A stretch of DNA of 64,000 bases from Schistosoma mansoni. Taxonomy: Eukaryota; Platyhelminthes; Trematoda; Strigeidida; Schistosomatidae. Position 1 is the stretch's first letter. Each line of letters opens with the position of its first letter. The notes beneath the pieces were generated by a model that was not told where the DNA came from, made no database searches, and saw only the letters and a program-made list of their open reading frames with translations. The stretch covers positions 3,426,775-3,490,774 of the forward strand of contig NC_031499.1 of the NCBI RefSeq assembly GCF_000237925.1, in the 5' to 3' direction. Positions 1 to 12,145 of the stretch are shown piece after piece. Position numbers and translations under genes: made by a program.

Positions 1-411
1 ACGCATCTAATATTGATTAAAAATAGAATAGCTACAGATTTGTCCATCTTTTTCCTAGTGACTTGAGTGTCGGTCCGCAGGTGACTACTAGAGTACTTAT
101 TGGACAATCCTGGGAATAACTAATAATTATATGAAATCCAATTTTTCTACTGCTTCCCATGGTTATATGCACCAATAGTGAATCCCATTTGCCCCGTTAT
201 TTAAGCGGTAGTCAAGGATTCAGAATTTCACATGTTTTGGCCATCACATACCAGGATAATTTATTAGATTATAACTTCGAAAATTCAGCGATTCACTTGT
301 TTGAATTAATCGAGGCGATACTGTGGTGAATGATGAACACATTTACCGTTCAATAAAATGCTTTATTGAAATCATGAACCGATAAATGTTAGACCACAAG
401 TGAAAACCTGG
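1..411. other. No recognisable feature
   Basis: AT-rich non-coding sequence. I see no open frame with family resemblance and no repeat shared with the rest of the window. Confidence 0.5.
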
Positions 412-600
412 TTACCATCTAAGTGGTCTAGAGGTTAAGCGTTCATACACAAGATCGAAGGTGCTTGGTCCGACTTCAGAATGCGAGTTTGTTGATGCAT
501 ACTTCTAAGAAGTCCCATACTAAAACGAAACGGTCATCCAGTGTCTCTGAGTTTTCAATGGTGGTCTAAAACTGCTCAGTTCATGACATTAATGAAATGC
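412..600 (+). mobile_element. SINE-B, old diverged copy
   Basis: The order of parts matches SINE-B: an A-box-like stretch (GTGGTCTAGAGGTTAAGCG), a decayed B box, then a hammerhead-like block ending CGAAACGGTCATCCAGTG, then a tail resembling TTTTCAATGGTGGTCTA. The first core box reads CTAAGAA instead of CTGAGGA, so the ribozyme should be dead. This is a mutated, probably old insertion. Confidence 0.6.
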
Positions 601-1990
601 ATCAACCTCTACAACCCAATACATGCAAATGTTTAAGTTATATTTTAATCTGTTTAAATAGTACAATACAATTCAATTCTTTCTACTACAAATTGAAGAC
701 CATACCCAATTAGGGTTGTTAGTGATTCAAAAGAAGATTACAAATACGAAGAAATGTATGATCGTGTAGTCTAGTCTTTGGCAAAATCGTACATTTGCAT
801 GTGCGAGTAAACACACTGTTACTTCTGCAAACATCAGAGCTAACGTAAGTTTAATAATACTTTCCAAATAATCAGGTTGCAAAATGCTTTTATGGAAGTT
901 ATTCTGTGTGCTTAGATAACGTTTAGAGGGACGTGAAGAAATTTCGCAAAGAAAGACACGTATTCTCTACATCAAAGGAAAAGAAATATATGTGGATAGA
1001 AGTAACAAATGAACTAACAATCAGTAACCTCACAGCACAATGTTGTTTTTACAAAGCAAAACAAGTTACTATTGAGTAGTTGTTAACAGAAATTCATCAT
1101 GGTGACTAAAGTTAATTAGGTCGGCCCATCGGAACACTTCGGCTCTGAAGTTTACACCAATGTTCAATTGATTTCCTGTGTACTGAGGCTGACAACTACC
1201 AGTCTTTTCTTTTGAAAACTAGATTTTTAGCTCACATTAGACTCATCATATATGGTTTTGATGAAGCTAGTGATGTAGATAAGACTCAATCCATAATTGA
1301 AGATAGACTACATACAAGTGGCATAATTATCACTATTATAACCTCAGTAAATCTCATTTAGATCGATTTTTAAATAAAAATTGATTTTGACGAATATTAT
1401 GGTTTCAAAGCGAGTAAGATGGGGCAATAATAAGACATGCATTTTTAATGATACCATGCTCAAATGATTTTGAGATGTCGGGGAAGAGTTGTAGCTCATG
1501 TGAATGATTTTAGTGAAGTTTTGTTCCCTGAACTTAGATAAAAAATCTTCACAGATACCATGGTCTGCCCATTTCATGATCATCATATTACAAATGTTCT
1601 GGATCGGAATAAGAGCAAAACTTTGCTGTACTAAGTACTGGTAGGTCAAGTGTTGCTACATCTGTCTAAAACATACCCTGATAACTACGAACTGAATAAA
1701 ACTTAAAGATAGGAAATGGTTGAAAACAAACTTGAATGTATTATACCGAAGTTATCAACTCAGAGTGTGGTCATTTTTAAAGTGTTTATTAATTTTTAAA
1801 GTCAATATGATTATGCGCGTCTATGTTTAAGATCAACTGTTGTCGGGTTCTACATTGTAATGTGTTATACTACGCGGACCATGAGAACTGAACAGCTTCT
1901 AGTCAACAACTATGTGAACTCAAACACCATGCAAGGTACGGATTCAAATGGATGGAAGAAGTGGACTCACTAAACACTCAGCCACATGTT
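601..1990. other. Unassigned intergenic sequence
   Basis: No supported gene. A short stretch at about 1475-1530 (around GTTGTAGCTCA) resembles 48035-48070, just upstream of the RTE fragment, and may be a tiny retroelement remnant. The minus open frame at 1344-1649 has no recognisable motif. Confidence 0.35.
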
Positions 1991-1994
1991 TAAC

Positions 1995-2345
1995 GTCTTT
2001 TGGAAGCGTTTGTAGGGTCACTGAATATCGAACAGATCATTGATCCCTGTCAAAGTCGAGGATAGTCAACGCGCATCAATCAATCGTACGCCATGGACTG
2101 GCCCACGCGGCAGTGGTTGTTCTTTCACTTCTGTAATTTCGTGGTTGTACCTTAACTAATATATTCTTGTAATAACGTCTTTTGTGTTGTACAGTCTCCA
2201 TAGCGTCTATGATCCTTTGATGCGTCGATGGTTCAATCCACGTAAGGGCCGGTCGCGAGGTGTGACTTCAGCATTAGTTGGTTCGTCACCATTCTCGTCT
2301 AACTATAGTAGGCCCCCAATCATTTCGACATAGAACATCAACGTA
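1995..2345 (-). repeat. Repeat F, inverted old copy
   Basis: Read on the minus strand this matches 21770-22110 and 22705-23070. Shared landmarks are GGGCCAGTCCATGGCGTA, GATATTCAGTGAC and the segment around GTAGATGATC near the start. The three copies are considerably diverged and have no coding capacity. The class is unknown. Confidence 0.6.
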
Positions 2346-2604
2346 GATGGTCTACACGTTGTTCACCTATTATGATTTATGATCACGAAGTAAGTTAGAT
2401 AAGCACAATCAGTTCAACCCGTAGTTCAATTCTGGCATTTTAAATTGCATGATAGTCAAAATGAAGAACGCACGTCCTTCAAGAGCTGTACAAAAGACTC
2501 CTATGATTAGTTTACATAATTACAGTAAGTTGTGGCTCGTTGATCAGACTCCACATTGGTCGTATCAAGATGTTAAAGAAAAATACATGCCACCTACCCT
2601 TGAA

Positions 2605-2760
2605 TATAATGATCAAATTAATCCGCGTTAGTAAATAACTCAATAAGTCAAGTACGAGACTGGGTCTTCGACATGTATTGTTTATGCGCTCCTGGCCCAG
2701 ATATACAATCGGATAATCGCAGTAGAAGATGAAACTGTAGGGCGCTGTTTGAGTTACCAA
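2605..2760 (+). repeat. Repeat E, partial copy
   Basis: The segment starting near CGCGTTAGTAAATAACTCAA matches the start of the fuller copy at 11760 (CGCGTTAGTGAATAACGG, then AATAAGTCAAATGCGAGA). It decays after about 150 bp. Confidence 0.5.
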
Positions 2761-4539
2761 ATTCTGTTCAAAAGTTTGAATGAATCATGTAAGTATGCAA
2801 TAGTTCTAGAAACTACGAAGTTAACTTACTTGGAGACGGTTTATATGGAACTGGGTCGTATGCACCACTAAGCTCTATCAATGATTTAGTTCTTCTTCGA
2901 GGCCTCCCAGTCCTGAAAAATTATTTTTCGAACATTTACAATTGAGATAAAATGAAAAATATGTGTCAAATAAGTAACTTGAGATCTACGACTAAAGAAA
3001 CCACGGTATATACCTCTTAATCAGTTTCTTTTTCTGTTCTGAGAGTGAAATTTTCCCAACGTTGCATGTCTTTTTAAAATTTATGCTCAGACTTTCCCCA
3101 TCTATAATAGAATTTAGAAATTTATTGTAAATAAAAGGCTTTATCTAAAGCGAACTAGTTCGTACTTTCAATTGAGTTACTTATTGACTGACGATAGAAA
3201 CTCGCAATCTTTGATTCTTTCACAAGGTCTAAAAGACATTATTGAAACCAGCTTTGATTACCCTTCAAAAACTTTTTAGTTTCATCACTGTAGTTAACCT
3301 TCGTAGTATTCCAAAACCCTCCCATGGACATGCTTCTAGTAGTTGCGACCTTGATAAGTGAAATAGGACAACTAAACAAATAAATGTAAGTGATAATCAT
3401 GAGATCGAAACCCTCTAAGCTAATTGTCATGGTGAATGGATAAATCTCTGTTCCTATTTATGTTGTGATTATCACCTGTTCTTATCACCAAATGAATGGA
3501 AACATACGTAACTGAGCTAGTTTCTTACCTCGAACCATGAAATACAATACTAGTGGAAATTTGGTTTACTTTGATCAACAGCATGATTTCCCGGGGAAGT
3601 GTACTATTTTTCCAGTACAGAGTTCACGTACAAAGTAGCTGGGGTGCATTTTGAACCTGTCTACACCCTGAGTTTGAAGGTACCACACGTACCACAATAA
3701 CTGCACCCTCGGACTACGATTGACTAGTTTGTTACTCCAAATACGGAAACTGACCCACTTTCACGAGACACTAAAACCATTCGAGTACATCCAATGAACC
3801 TGCTTTGTTTTTTTTATCTGATTTGGTCATGTTTCATTCCGATTTACTCTCATAACAGTTGTGTACGATATTTTATAACCAGGTCCGTAAGCAGCAACAC
3901 TTTTTTGCATCATATGGCGGGTGTATATTTCTAGTCTTCACATACTTGAGCAGCTTGAGAACTGTAAATCGATATCACGTGCTATATTTTCTAATCAGGA
4001 TTAACATTACCGTTCACTTCACCTACATTTCCTGTGGACCAGTGACCTACTTACCAATTAACACACTGACCAGTGAACAACATCTGGTACCTTGTCGCCA
4101 AATTCTCATTAAGCTCCCTCTGGACCAATGGCTTATCATAAGGCACAAACAGAAAGAAGAATTGTCTTCTATCATATTCAATTCACTAATGAACTTGAAA
4201 TTTATGACCACACAACACACCGAATAAAAAATCATACTTTGGGTACAATCATGTCATAAGTGTTTGGGAGTGGAGCAAGCAGTAAGCAGTTAATTGATAA
4301 TAACTGGGGAAGAGATAAACGTATGAAGACAGTTAAAAGATGCATTGAAAGCTTTGTAGTGCCGTGCTTCGTTATTAGTTCACCTCAATAAGCGTTATAA
4401 AACCAATCTTAACGGTGTATAGAATCAGAAGGCAAAGGGAAGCGGCAACTACATTTTCATTGATAAATGATGCAGACCAGAAAGCTGTGGGCACATGAGC
4501 AAGTGTAAGCAAGCGTAGCATACATGACACGTATTGGAG
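2761..4539. other. Unassigned intergenic sequence
   Basis: No gene supported. The plus open frame at 3859-4227 (122 codons) has no motif, no splice logic and no resemblance to a family I know. I treat it as chance. Confidence 0.4.
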
Positions 4540-4785
4540 ATGGCTGGTAAGTCAACTCATTTTAAGCAAGCGTTAATCAACATTTACAGTCAGACAAAAA
4601 TGAATGACAGACATATGATGAATAAGATACGAAGTGTGCATACACATACGCTCATATAAAAAGGTAGTCAAAATTAATAAGCGAATAATTAACAAGATCA
4701 AAATATGACTCATAATGGACAGGCGAATTGCCTTGGACAGAAGCTAGAATAAAGTATATGGGCTTAACATATAAACCGTTACTAC
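4540..4785 (+). repeat. Repeat E, partial copy (3' portion)
   Basis: Matches 11930-12130 in the same orientation: AAGCAAGCGTTAATC, GACATATGATGAATA, CATACGCTCATATAAAAA, then GCGAATAATTAACA in order. The first half of the repeat is missing. Confidence 0.6.
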
Positions 4786-5159
4786 AGCTTATCGTAAGAG
4801 GAATACAGAAATGCTATAATACAGTTACTTACTAATTGTACAATAAAAATGCACTTGCCAATAATCTGAAAAATCGTTCAGAAAATTCTGAATCTTCCTA
4901 TATTCGTCCCGTTATAACACTGGAAAGTCAAATACCTACAGTCAGGACTGTCTGCGATTAAACCCGTCCTCAACACGTGTTCTGGTTGGTAATAATGTGG
5001 TCGTATATGAAACATATTCCTAACTCAAACCCATTTCTGAATACACTACAGGTGAGGAAGTGCCACGTGCATGAAGACGACAGGCAAGATATGCATTCCA
5101 GCACAAAGAATAGATTGTGCAAACTACTTTGGACGGAAAGATGGTGTCCAATGATCACA

Positions 5160-5295
5160 GGAACCGACTTATGATGCACAAGCAGGGGAACATCAACTCC
5201 AGGATGCAGGTACATCCAGCTGATGAGCCACAAATAAGACGAAGCGGGCACCCTGAATTCCACCGCTACCCCCCATCCAAACTATACAAAAGTCA
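5160..5295 (+). mobile_element. Sm-alpha-type hammerhead SINE, degraded
   Basis: Carries GATGCAGGTACATCCAGCTGA, then GTCCC-like and CGAAGCG blocks, and the tail CTGAATTCCACCGCTA. The first core box CTGATGA is intact, but the second reads GAAGC instead of GAAAC, so self-cleavage should be lost. The tRNA-like head is no longer recognisable. Confidence 0.65.
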
Positions 5296-7254
5296 AGATT
5301 TTACTGAATTAGATTAGAATATTTTGCTTGGATGAATAATTCCTTGTTTGTATTCAGTGTATGCTTGTGAAGGTCGTGAAATTGCCTTATTTTAAATTAT
5401 AGACTGATCTTAGCTGCACCGCTATTGAAAACAAGAAAGCGCTGGACGTCGGTTTCATCCTAATATGGGACCCCTCAAATTGTCGTACTGTATCACAAAC
5501 TGATTGAAGTTAGACGCATGCGCCATCCGATGCCAAAACAGTGGTCTGGTAGCTAGAAGTTGGTTCACGGGACTGAAGGCCACGAGTTCGGTCCACGGTG
5601 AGCTTATGAGTACCTACTGATGTTTTAAGCTACTACTTACTATTCGTCGCAAGGTTTTTGCATGATCAAATAAGAGCGATTTCACTTAAAGTTATTTTCC
5701 CTGTTTCTCTGACCTAGTGAAACAGTTGAGCTTAAAAAATATTTCTGATCAATCAAGCCTATTGGTTCTAATGTCTTCATTCACTGAGTAAATATTAACC
5801 ATCTATGATCTGCAGGTATACTAAATGATTACTTCTGAAAATATGGTGAACGGCTGGAAAGATATATCCATGTAATTTATATTCGTCATTATAATACTTC
5901 ATCTAGTCACCTGGCTAGTCGTGATTTAAATAGGTCACTTGTAATTGGTCTAACCTTTTCATTATTTAGTAAAACATCGGATTTGGAAAGTAGGTTTCAT
6001 TTTCTAGTCTAAAAAATTGTGAAGCCTTAATATAATGCATCAAGCTAATTGCTTTTAAACACTTAACATTACATTCTTTGTACCACATGATCTAGCGAAA
6101 CTAATAATCTAAATATAATTTTAATCCTTGTTGGAGTCGATGAACTGATCTAGTTCACAAATATTATATATAGCATGATCATTCATTGTCATAGTTTGTT
6201 AATCATACCCAATTTCATCTGTATTGATAAGTCTTATCTTCTTACCAACTGCTCAAGGACTTCATTTTAAAAATAATTTCCAACAAATATTACACAAACG
6301 TTCATCGGTGTAGTTTTTAAAGTACTGACGTCAACTTCAAACCCATTAGAAGTTTAAGGTACTTAGTTTAAAAGTCTTAGTTGTAGTCCTATAAAAAGCG
6401 AACAATGCACATTGTTGAATAGTCCCAAACTACATAGAAATCTGTCCTCAATATTCTTTTACTTTCAGTGTCTTTTTCGTATGACATCAGTCTATGATAA
6501 AAATCCTTTTCAAATGAACTGAGAACTGATAGACTATATAGTTGAATTACTAAATAATGCGGTCGAAATTTTCACTAGACTTCACGTTGTAGGAACGCGA
6601 AGAATGGAGGAAAAATGGGGGAGGATATTTTCAGAAAATGTAATTGTTTTGGTAGTCACATGGTCATATTTATCCAACCAAACAATTATCAGAACTATTG
6701 AAAACGATAAAATGGACATTTAATAATAAAACTGGAATTCAGAACTTATTGCAATACGAAGAAAACCCTTTTCATGTTCATTTGCATGTGTATATACACA
6801 AGAGCATGTGATCAAGGTTGTCATGATGCCAATCAGCTGACAAAATGAAACACCATCTATCACAGTCAGAAAAATTCCTCAACACGTTCATAACCAATTT
6901 ACCCTAAGACAAGATATGTAGGCAACTAGACTGATATGTAAAATGAAAGCTTATTACTAAACCAAATGATTTAGTGGAGGCAAATGATGTGACTTGGGTA
7001 GAAAAAAAGGAATGTACGTCAGTCGTATCGTTTAACCTAACAGATTCATCACAAGAATGGTTGAATAAATTTGATCAGCGTTTTCGTAAACTTATTCTGT
7101 TATATCCTTAACTTAGTGTCATTATGTTTTGCATTACACTGTTGGTGACGTTAACTTTAAAATGATAGATATATCATGACAGAATCTAGATCATCTTGAA
7201 TGGGACTTATGATTGATTTGTATATTTTTATTTCAATATCGTGGTACAGAAGTA
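5296..7254. other. Unassigned intergenic sequence
   Basis: No gene supported. A tRNA-head-like stretch at about 5550-5610 (GTGGTCTGGTAGCTAG followed by GAGTTCGGTCC) may be a very old SINE head. Confidence 0.3.
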
Positions 7255-7375
7255 TATCCCAACGTATTTACTGTATGATTCTCAGACTTTACTAAGATAT
7301 TCTGTAATTTTGTGTTCAAATACATTTGGTTATCCCTACTTGTGTTCTCGTTCACTACAATTGAATCTACCAAGT
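7255..7375 (+). repeat. Repeat D, 3' fragment
   Basis: Ends with the landmark order TATTCTGTAATTTTGTG, then a TATCCCTACTTGTGTTC segment, then TCACTACAAT. The same 3' end occurs at 46262-46545, 58222-58503 and 62180-62470. Confidence 0.55.
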
Positions 7376-7617
7376 GTACATTTTAATTCTTTGGAATTAG
7401 TATATAATAATGATTAACATACAACAAGTAACGCCAATGTACAATCATAGTTATTATCATATTTCTGTATAAATAATTCCCATCGACATAAGTTTATTCA
7501 AGACTGAACGAAGTAACTATTATTAACATTTACTGTATTACTTACTGCATCACATCGATTTCCATGGCAAAAAGATGAATCAATAGAAAATTTTAATTAT
7601 CAACAAGTAGATTGGAT

Positions 7618-7786
7618 CGGTAGAAGTTAGACATTAACACCGTTGGATACCGTTCAGTGGTCTAGAGGTTAAGTGTTCATGCCCGAGGCTGATAGGTTCT
7701 GGGTTCGATTCCCGAGGTCGGGGTCATGGATGCGCACTGCTGAGGAGTCCTACACTAAGACGAAACGGCCGTCCTATGCTTACGGG

Positions 7787-7787
<1 letters not shown>
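7618..7787 (+). mobile_element. SINE-B copy, 3' truncated by an AT run
   Basis: Starts within GAAGTTAGACATTAACACCG and continues through the tRNA-like A box (CAGTGGTCTAGAGGTTAAG) and B box (GGGTTCGATTCCC). It then has the hammerhead: GCGCACTG, CTGAGGA, CGAAAC, palindromic GGCC, GTC. The stem I partner is CTATGC instead of CAGTGC, so stem I has mismatches. The conserved tail is missing and an AT microsatellite starts at the break. Confidence 0.8.

Positions 7788-7823
<36 letters not shown>
7788..7823. repeat. (AT)n microsatellite
   Basis: About 18 uninterrupted TA/AT units abutting the truncated SINE-B. Confidence 0.9.
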
Positions 7824-7825
<2 letters not shown>

Positions 7826-7829
7826 AGTA

Positions 7830-7925
7830 CTACTGTAATGAACGAGAACATAAGTGGGGACAATGAATACATTTCAACACCTACCTATAGAATCTCTTGG
7901 TAAAATCTGAGAACCATACAATAGA
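7830..7925 (-). repeat. Repeat D, inverted 3' fragment
   Basis: Reverse complement of the repeat D end: ACTGTAATGAACGAGAACA and TAAGTGGGGACAATG, then TCTGAGAACCATACA. It is followed by a short (GATA)-rich run at 7924-7945. It faces the plus copy at 7255 across the SINE-B. Confidence 0.55.
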
Positions 7926-7945
7926 TAGATAAATAGATAGATAGG

Positions 7946-9299
7946 TTAAATGTATAACCATATTTCTTTATAATTTAACTGCAGTAATGTGGATTAGTAC
8001 ATTATTTCTTTTTTGACTATTGTACTGATATCAATAATAATGAATGAAACAATAGGAAAACATGTGACATTGTATTAAAAGAAAAAAATGAAAAAACAAA
8101 CATGTGCTTTCACCACTAATCATAATCAGTTATTTACATAATCATTGTTAATGTGTAGAACTGAAAACATACGATCCAAGGAAAAACATATATAGATATA
8201 TATATCACACATTTATAATCAATGATATTCATTTGAAGTAATGGTTATATTAATGGGAAGAAAATAGTACTATCTATAAATATGTACAGTCATATATGTC
8301 AATCTCGTTAGTTCGGTTGTAGATGTTTGTGGTTATAGTTGTTTTGAAGTTCTGTACTATGACTAAACAACTATCCTTTATTTTTTTATGTTATATCCCG
8401 AAGAGAATTATGAGTGATAACTTCTGGGGACTATTTATGGACCAATATGATACGTATATTTCTTATTGTATAATTGTTAAGTAACTTAAGTATTCATACT
8501 AATGTTCCTTTTATTATGAGCTTTATTTTGATCCATAAACTATTACTGTACGATTTACAATTCCTGAGCTATCCCCAGTCTATTAATTACTGTCCCCCCT
8601 ATTCACAGTCACATTTGGCTAAATCTTGTACAAATGTTATTTTCTATTTTATGGTACGATGTGGTCAGTTCGTTTGGTAATATAAACCCAGTATGTTTGA
8701 GAATAATGATTCATATTGCAAAGGCTGTCATTGGTGTTCTGGACTTAACTGGCTGAGCTAGACAGAAAGCAGGGCTGATAAGTACTCAAGACTGCTAAAT
8801 ACGGTTTTCGTGTATCATTGCTCTGATCGATAATTCACTGCTCTCTGATTGGCGGGGATCATCACGTCATATATTAAACAGAGCACGCACTTAGGCACTC
8901 GATATATAGCATTTCACCTTTGATCTTCATTGTTTGTCTAAGATCATTCTATGATACAAACTATGAAATAAATCTAGAATTTTATCATACAGTAGCTGTT
9001 TCGATTTTAAATTATTATTAACCGAAGATTATAGCTGATTTGATGATTTATTATACATAAAAGATTAGAATAGAAAAGCTTATATCTCACTCAAATCATT
9101 CATTATTGACTTTATGTAACAATGTTGTAGTCTAGTCTGATAATTCAGTTTTTTTATGATAATATCCATTGCAAATATCATTGGAAGTAGAGATTAACTT
9201 ACCTTGATTTAATGTTGTCTAGTTCCCTTATATTATTATTTAGAATGATAAAATATGCTTATTTTTTGTATGTACTCTGAGTATTTTATATTGGTGGCG
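7946..9299. other. Unassigned intergenic sequence
   Basis: Very AT-rich. No gene, RNA or shared repeat supported. Confidence 0.4.
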
Positions 9300-9690
9300 T
9301 TAAGCGTTCTGTTTCCAAACAAAATATTCCAATATTATCTAACATTCGCAGGTGATTGATCAGTGAGAAGTGACCAATGTGTCATGTATGCCAGATTCTT
9401 TACAGTACTGATTGAATTCTATCAATCAAGTTGTAATGTGTTCACTAGTTTAACTGACTCAAAATCTCGTTCACTGTGTTTAGATATAAGTTGATTGAAG
9501 GTATTCGATTGATCATTAGTTTGTGATCAATTAATTGCAATACATCTCGGTCACACATGAAATCAAGCTAGGTTACATGGGATCAAATCCTTCAGAGACT
9601 GTCAACTCCCTTAAGATTACAAATATACCTTGCTGACGAGTGGCAAGCAACACGAAACCTAGGTCTATAGTTTCTTATCGACTACCCTCA
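9300..9690 (+). mobile_element. SINE-C: old tRNA-headed repeat with a decayed hammerhead
   Basis: Shares overall order with 28880-29235. It contains a B-box-like GGGATCAAATCC followed by a hammerhead-like core at about 9627-9675: CTTG, CTGACGA, a 12-nt stem-loop that can pair GTG with CAC, CGAAAC, the palindrome CCTAGG, then GTC. Both invariant boxes (CTGANGA and GAAAC) are intact. The stem I partner TATAGT pairs poorly, so activity is doubtful. The spacing matches that of the two younger SINE families. Confidence 0.5.
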
Positions 9691-9792
9691 ACTAAATTAC
9701 AACTACTCAATAAGGTTAACTGAATGATAGTGGAGACTGAGTATGAAATCTGTACACAGCTGACGCATTGGAAATTCATCAATTAAACCCTA

Positions 9793-9828
<36 letters not shown>
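9793..9828. repeat. (AT)n microsatellite
   Basis: Pure TA repeat of about 35 bp, next to a Penelope-like fragment. Confidence 0.85.
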
Positions 9829-9832
<4 letters not shown>

Positions 9833-9929
9833 AAATGAGAAGACAACTAGATAAATTTAAAGGTAAGAGGATAAAAAGGTAGTATAGAAAGCAACGTGAA
9901 ACACATTATATTGGAGTTTACTATTATCT

Positions 9930-10240
9930 TTATCTCCCTTTACTTTCTAATTTGTCTAGCTGACCTTTCGGTTTTTCATATATATAGTGTTTTCGAAGTA
10001 ATAGGTCTGAGCAGATTGTTCGAAATGTATTGCGCAAATTATATAACATTTCAAAGGCTGATTTTATATCAACCCTACGACTCGTTTCAAGGAGACATTT
10101 TGCAATGAATGGAGATGTATGACTATTCACCACGCTTATTTAATCATTGGAACACATTTTTTGAAGCTACTTAGGCATGTACTCAGTCACTTTTATTTAA
10201 AAATCACGATTGCTCCTCTTTATATATCTGTCTGTACTTA
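9930..10240 (-). mobile_element. Penelope-like element, GIY-YIG-end fragment
   Basis: The minus strand encodes, with frame breaks, a stretch like FIAKCLLETSRRVDIKSAF. This matches the [17 protein letters not shown] segment of the Penelope copy at 42237-43455. The plus-strand left edge (around GTTCGAAATGTATTGCGC and CTGACCTTTCGG) matches the terminal repeat of that copy. This is a short degenerate fragment joined to its terminus. Confidence 0.6.
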
Positions 10241-10924
10241 CATGCAAACCGATAGATATTATGGGATGTAACACACTTGTTTACATGATATTTGGTGAAA
10301 AATAGACCTTGATTTTTCAATAATGATAAGTTGGGTTGTGTAAAAATTTTTACTGATCGCTAATTTAAGTGTTTATTCCAAAATAAGACCATTTGACTAA
10401 CCTCAGAACGATAGTGCGATATAGACACTTTTTCAGTACCAAAAGCATTGTATATATCCTCATTTTCCAGCATACCCATCGGCTTAAATAAATATTCTTT
10501 ATCAACGTTACTATTAAGAGCATTACTTATCCTTCAAGAATATTTTTTTAGTGCAAATTCGATTGGTTCTATAATATTCATTTGTACTAAATAATTCAGT
10601 AGGATTTTTCATCCTTTTGACTATCTTATTAATCCAGTGTAATTTGTGTTCATTATGACAATTTTTCACTTATAACCAATATAAATGAATGAAATGATTG
10701 AAATGGTTTGTTATTTGTTAGAGGGACACTAAAATTTAAATGCGCAACACAATAAAAATGAGATTCCGAAGAGTTAGAGAGAGGTAGATAAGTATAATCA
10801 AATAGGACGAAAATGGATAGGAACAAATGAATACGAATAAAAAATAATAATGGTGAAAAAAGCATTTTAGTTAGGAAAAATACAATCAGAACTAATCCTT
10901 TCAGTCAACTGGTTTCTGTTTTGG

Positions 10925-11395
10925 GCCATGTCCCTAGACCCAAGCTTTTGCAGCCCGACTAACATTATGAAGTCTTCAAAGACAGTCCAGATTATCATGG
11001 ACCTCTCTGGCCTTCACTATACGTGGATTGATCTCATCACTTGTATCAGCACTAACACTTACACAGCTACCCAGACACACGACCTTCTTGACCACTTCTA
11101 TCTGCTCACTGCCAACAGTAAGTACAGCTCAAGAGTCATGTCAGTCTTGCAAGAGTATTTTGCACTTAAAAGGTGGAAAGCGTATCTCATATCTACGGAT
11201 TTTAATTCCCAACCGATTGTCTGGGTTGCATGGCTTGAGCATCATCGCAAAGAAAGTTTATATCATCCTCATACTCAGGGTAGAAAAGTCTTTCTCCAGG
11301 TAACAGATCCAAACCGTCATTACCTACGTCCATCAGAGCTGTTTACAGGACACCAACGATGGCTAAGTTGAGGAGGAATGGTGAGATTGAGCAAC
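10925..11395 (-). pseudogene. LINE reverse-transcriptase C-terminal fragment, degenerate
   Basis: On the minus strand the conceptual product contains YPEYEDDINFLCDDAQAMQ, which carries the YxDD catalytic box as YEDD. Further on come fragments resembling SDEINPRIVKAREVHDNL, typical of non-LTR elements in this group. Stops and frame breaks are frequent. The plus-strand frame at 10928-11371 is an antisense shadow. Confidence 0.65.
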
Positions 11396-11689
11396 GTTGT
11401 CTAACCTCACTGCTAGGTTAATAATCTTTTCTGGTCTTTATCAATAAATCTTCTCTACAAGATCGCCTCTTACAGTAGACACGGTTAAAAAGTAAATGAG
11501 CTGTGCTATTTTAGTATCGAAAGGTATTTGGGAATTATTACCGTAGTTTCGAGCCATATCAATTACTAATCGAACTCTTTTCATAAAATGACAATAATCA
11601 TATGTTATGCGAAATAATGAATGATCACTATACGAACTTATAACTTCATATAACTTTTAGTGGCCCTTAATGTGACTCCAAGTTGATTG
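11396..11689. other. No recognisable feature
   Basis: AT-rich sequence between a LINE fragment and repeat E. Nothing identifiable. Confidence 0.4.
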
Positions 11690-12145
11690 TGTAAATGATT
11701 ATTACTGAAATGATTGCCTTCGAGATATATATGTCGCCAATCGTCGTATATAATTATCGACTTGAATCGCGTTAGTGAATAACGGAATTCAATAAGTCAA
11801 ATGCGAGAATGGATTTCGAATACATATATTTTGTACACTCATTGATCTGGATAGGAAATCAGAGGAATGAAGCGAATAGAAGAGAGCAAAATGAAATGAC
11901 GTGCGGTGGAGAAGACGTGTGAACCAACACGATTTAATCAAGCGTTAGTCGATATTTATAGCCGAACAAAAATAAGTTACAGACATGTGATGAATAGGAT
12001 AAGAAGTGCACATACATACGCTCATATAAAAACAGTCAAGGTTGATAAGTGAATAATTAACAGGGTCAAAACGTGACTCAAAAAGAATGAATAGATTGGC
12101 CTGTCCGGAAGGTAGAATAAGCTGTGGGCTTAAAATAGCACTACA
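11690..12145 (+). repeat. Repeat E, fullest plus copy
   Basis: About 455 bp that match 51905-52325 in inverse orientation nearly end to end. Landmarks are GTATATAATTATCGACTT, TGAATAACGGAATT, TTGTACACTCATTGATCTGG, GGCTATAAATATCG-like, CATACGCTCATATAAAAAC and AGGTAGAATAAGC. No coding capacity. The class is unknown. Confidence 0.65.

Noticed and set aside
3859-4227. 122-codon plus-strand open frame
   Set aside because: No motif, no splice partners and overlapping frames on the other strand. Likely chance.
10928-11371. 147-codon plus-strand open frame
   Set aside because: It lies antisense to a decayed LINE reverse-transcriptase fragment whose YEDD box is recognisable on the minus strand.
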